From assembly GCA_021739805.1 (NCBI GenBank), contig JAIPBB010000114.1, positions 1 to 14,797 on the forward strand: 14,797 bases of DNA. The letters are read 5' to 3'. Both the position numbers and the translations under genes were made by a program. Origin of the DNA: Saprospiraceae bacterium. Lineage in GTDB: Bacteria; Bacteroidota; Bacteroidia; Bacteroidales; JAIPBB01. Below are positions 13,185 to 14,797 of the stretch, in pieces (the first letter of the stretch is position 1; the number at the start of each line of letters is the position of its first letter). A model generated the notes under the pieces. That model was given only the letters and a program-made list of their open reading frames with translations. It did no database searches and was not told where the DNA came from.

Positions 13185-13931
13185 ATGAAATTCCTGTTAA
13201 GTCTGACAATAATATATTTTACCTTATTCTCCTTTGTTTTCGGACAGGATGATTTATATAATGAATATTTAATGAATCCTCCCGACACCTTTAAAACCTA
13301 TAAGCCAGCAGAAATAAAATATGTTGAAACTCTTGACTCAGTTAATGGTAATATTTTTGATTCAATTTTAAATCCTACTGCATATTTTATTGATACTTAC
13401 AAGCCTGGTAAAGGATATTCCTGGTGCATTGCATTAAAAAAAGAAAACCATTATCTGGTGTTTAACCCTTTTGAAAACAGCGATGCCGACTGCTCATTAA
13501 ACGATTTGAGTTTTGAAAGAAAGAATTTTAATGATTGCGGAAATGAAGAACTTATAATTCTTTGGAATAACACTTTAGGTCATACCGGATGGGAATCAGC
13601 TATCTATGAAAAGAACAAAGGAGAATTAATTTGGGATTTAGATAGCCTGACAAAGCTTTTTGATTTTCAAAATTACTATAGTTTTGAATCATGGTGGACT
13701 ACTTATGCACCTGATTCAACTGACACTCTTGACTATTCGGAAAGAGAAGTTCTTGACACCGGTGGTGAAAGTTTTTGTGAAAATTTTATTATTAAAATTG
13801 ACAAGAAGAAATTAACTATTCAATACGATAATGATTGCCAAATTCTAAACGGAAATATTGAGCAAAAGAAAACAGACAATAAAATTTATATTTATAAATT
13901 GACAGATAAGGGATTAATAAAGCAAAATTAA
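13185..13931 (+). CDS. Secreted protein of unknown function
   Basis: I do not recognise this 248-residue protein. It has a clear signal peptide (MKFLLSLTIIYFTLFSFVFG, cut before QDD) and no lipobox, so it is probably periplasmic or exported. It has no T9SS sorting domain. The mature part is acidic and aromatic-rich, with five Cys (81, 103, 118, 198, 218) that could form disulfides. The stretch GKGYSWCIALKKENHYLVFN (75-94) and a GHTGWESAIYEK segment (132-143) are the most distinctive. It stands alone between the ligase/hydrolase operon (102 nt upstream) and a convergent gene. A very short ORF (ATGATGAAAAGATGA, from 13174) overlaps the start codon and might affect translation. The start at 13185 is supported by the signal peptide. 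Confidence 0.75.
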   Translation: MKFLLSLTIIYFTLFSFVFGQDDLYNEYLMNPPDTFKTYKPAEIKYVETLDSVNGNIFDSILNPTAYFIDTYKPGKGYSWCIALKKENHYLVFNPFENSDADCSLNDLSFERKNFNDCGNEELIILWNNTLGHTGWESAIYEKNKGELIWDLDSLTKLFDFQNYYSFESWWTTYAPDSTDTLDYSEREVLDTGGESFCENFIIKIDKKKLTIQYDNDCQILNGNIEQKKTDNKIYIYKLTDKGLIKQN

Positions 13932-13990
13932 ATTAAAAATTTCAGCAACAACCAGAAACTGGAAAACAGTGAATAAACTATTTGAAATTG

Positions 13991-14719
13991 CTATAATCCA
14001 AACCCAATCTTCATCCCTGCCATAATACTCACAAACATGGGCAAGTCCGGGTCGTCATACCATAAAGAATAATTCTGACCTAAATTGTTTTCCATAATTG
14101 AATTCTCAACACCATCATATAAGACATTTAAGTATTTATATCTTAGGCCAATACCTAAATAAAAATCAAGAATTGCATTACTGTTTTTAATAAAGTTTGT
14201 TTCTGCTCCCATCATGAAATGTGCAGCTCCAACATGTTTTACTGTTGTAACATTAACTAATTGTGTGTACTGACCGCCCATTACCCAGTATTCTACTTCA
14301 TTTTCTGTATATTGCCCATATTTATACATCATATCAACTCCAAAATACAGCCGGTTGTTGGGGTTTTTTAACGAATCAGCCTTTCCTAAACTAGATTCAA
14401 AATATGTTCTGTAATTAGTGCGAAATTTGACTCCATTATAAGTCCTGTTAATATCACCTCTTGAAAAAAAGTATGATTCATTCAGAAAAACATAACCAAT
14501 TTCATGTTGCCATTGAGCTTTGCCTTTTTTCACCGGATAAGAATATCCAAGCATTAACGATGGCTCTATTTCCAGTAAATTGAAAGGGCTAATCTTTATG
14601 TAATGATTAAAATTAGTTTTGCTGCTATAATTTAATGAGCTGTTTGATTTTTCCTGACTAAATATTTTTCCACTGCAAATTATACATACCAAAACTATTA
14701 TGAATGTTAGTTTTCTCAT
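13991..14719 (-). CDS. Outer-membrane beta-barrel-like protein of unknown function
   Basis: The 242-residue product starts with a signal peptide (MRKLTFIIVLVCIICSGKIF, cut near SQEK). It continues with alternating aromatic/polar strands (YIKISPFNLLEIEPSLMLGY, HEIGYVFLNESYFFSRGD, LYFGVDMMYKYGQYTENEVE, LDFYLGIGLRYKY) and ends in a strand-like GMKIGFGL. This pattern fits an 8- to 12-stranded outer-membrane barrel like those common in Bacteroidota. There is no PF/Pfam-style motif I can name. I chose the ATG at 14719 because the upstream in-frame start at 14764 adds a charged stretch (MLEYLELKKFKINLI) before the signal peptide. It is convergent with the secreted-protein gene, with a 59-nt gap that contains only weak hairpins and no clear terminator. 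It is the only minus-strand gene. Confidence 0.75.
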   Translation of the reverse strand: MRKLTFIIVLVCIICSGKIFSQEKSNSSLNYSSKTNFNHYIKISPFNLLEIEPSLMLGYSYPVKKGKAQWQHEIGYVFLNESYFFSRGDINRTYNGVKFRTNYRTYFESSLGKADSLKNPNNRLYFGVDMMYKYGQYTENEVEYWVMGGQYTQLVNVTTVKHVGAAHFMMGAETNFIKNSNAILDFYLGIGLRYKYLNVLYDGVENSIMENNLGQNYSLWYDDPDLPMFVSIMAGMKIGFGL

Positions 14720-14797
14720 AATTAAATTTATTTTAAACTTTTTTAACTCCAAATACTCTAGCACTATTCCCTAAGACCCTGCTAAAATAGATGAAAT

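Overview
The window looks like chromosomal DNA from an AT-rich Bacteroidota (Bacteroidetes), probably an anaerobe of the Bacteroidales type. One gene ends in a type IX secretion (Por) sorting domain. There is a TonB-dependent receptor paired with a SusD-independent lipoprotein, several beta-barrel or secreted proteins, and promoters of the TAnnTTTG type, and Shine-Dalgarno sequences are mostly absent. Nearly every gene lies on the + strand. No rRNA, tRNA, CRISPR array or transposase gene was seen.

Region 1 (1-1890) is a putative molybdenum/tungsten regulatory unit. It holds a stand-alone ModE-type winged-helix regulator without a molybdate-binding domain, a short TiaS-like protein (the kinase-like IDDTD domain without the tRNA-binding parts), and a translationally coupled multi-pass membrane protein that resembles an ECF transporter S component. 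A stem-loop with a T tract closes the unit. Region 2 (1897-5766) is a cell-envelope operon: lipoprotein, TonB-dependent receptor, T9SS-exported protein. The key link is a shared promoter/operator module. An ATTTG -7 box is followed 4-5 nt later by CGWTATG-N10-CATATCG. It occurs just upstream of the ModE-like gene (124-147) and again just upstream of the lipoprotein/TonB operon (1897-1920). I infer that the ModE-like protein controls itself and an outer-membrane uptake system for molybdate, tungstate or a chelate of them. That would be a little-described TonB-type Mo/W import route.

Region 3 (5767-6153) is a non-coding element of about 353 bp bounded by perfect 17-bp inverted repeats. It contains four copies of an AATATTTCRCYCCTACGG-type repeat, two in each orientation.

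Region 4 (6154-9930) is a molybdenum cofactor (Moco) biosynthesis cluster: moeA, a compact moaA overlapping it, moaC, and a MOSC-MogA fusion gene. Two non-coding repeats interrupt it, one of them the widespread CGTCATTGCGAG hairpin. No moaD, moaE, moeB, mobA or modABC gene is present in the window.

Region 5 (10059-13082) is a two-gene operon: a GshB-like ATP-grasp ligase, then a two-domain protein that fuses an N-formylglutamate amidohydrolase-like domain to a DUF1704/QEGLA (MATCAP-like) metallopeptidase domain with HEIGVH. A ligase next to two peptide/amide hydrolase domains suggests an uncharacterised peptide-tailing or peptide-salvage system. Region 6 (13083-14797) holds an orphan secreted protein and a convergent beta-barrel-like outer-membrane protein, both of unknown function.
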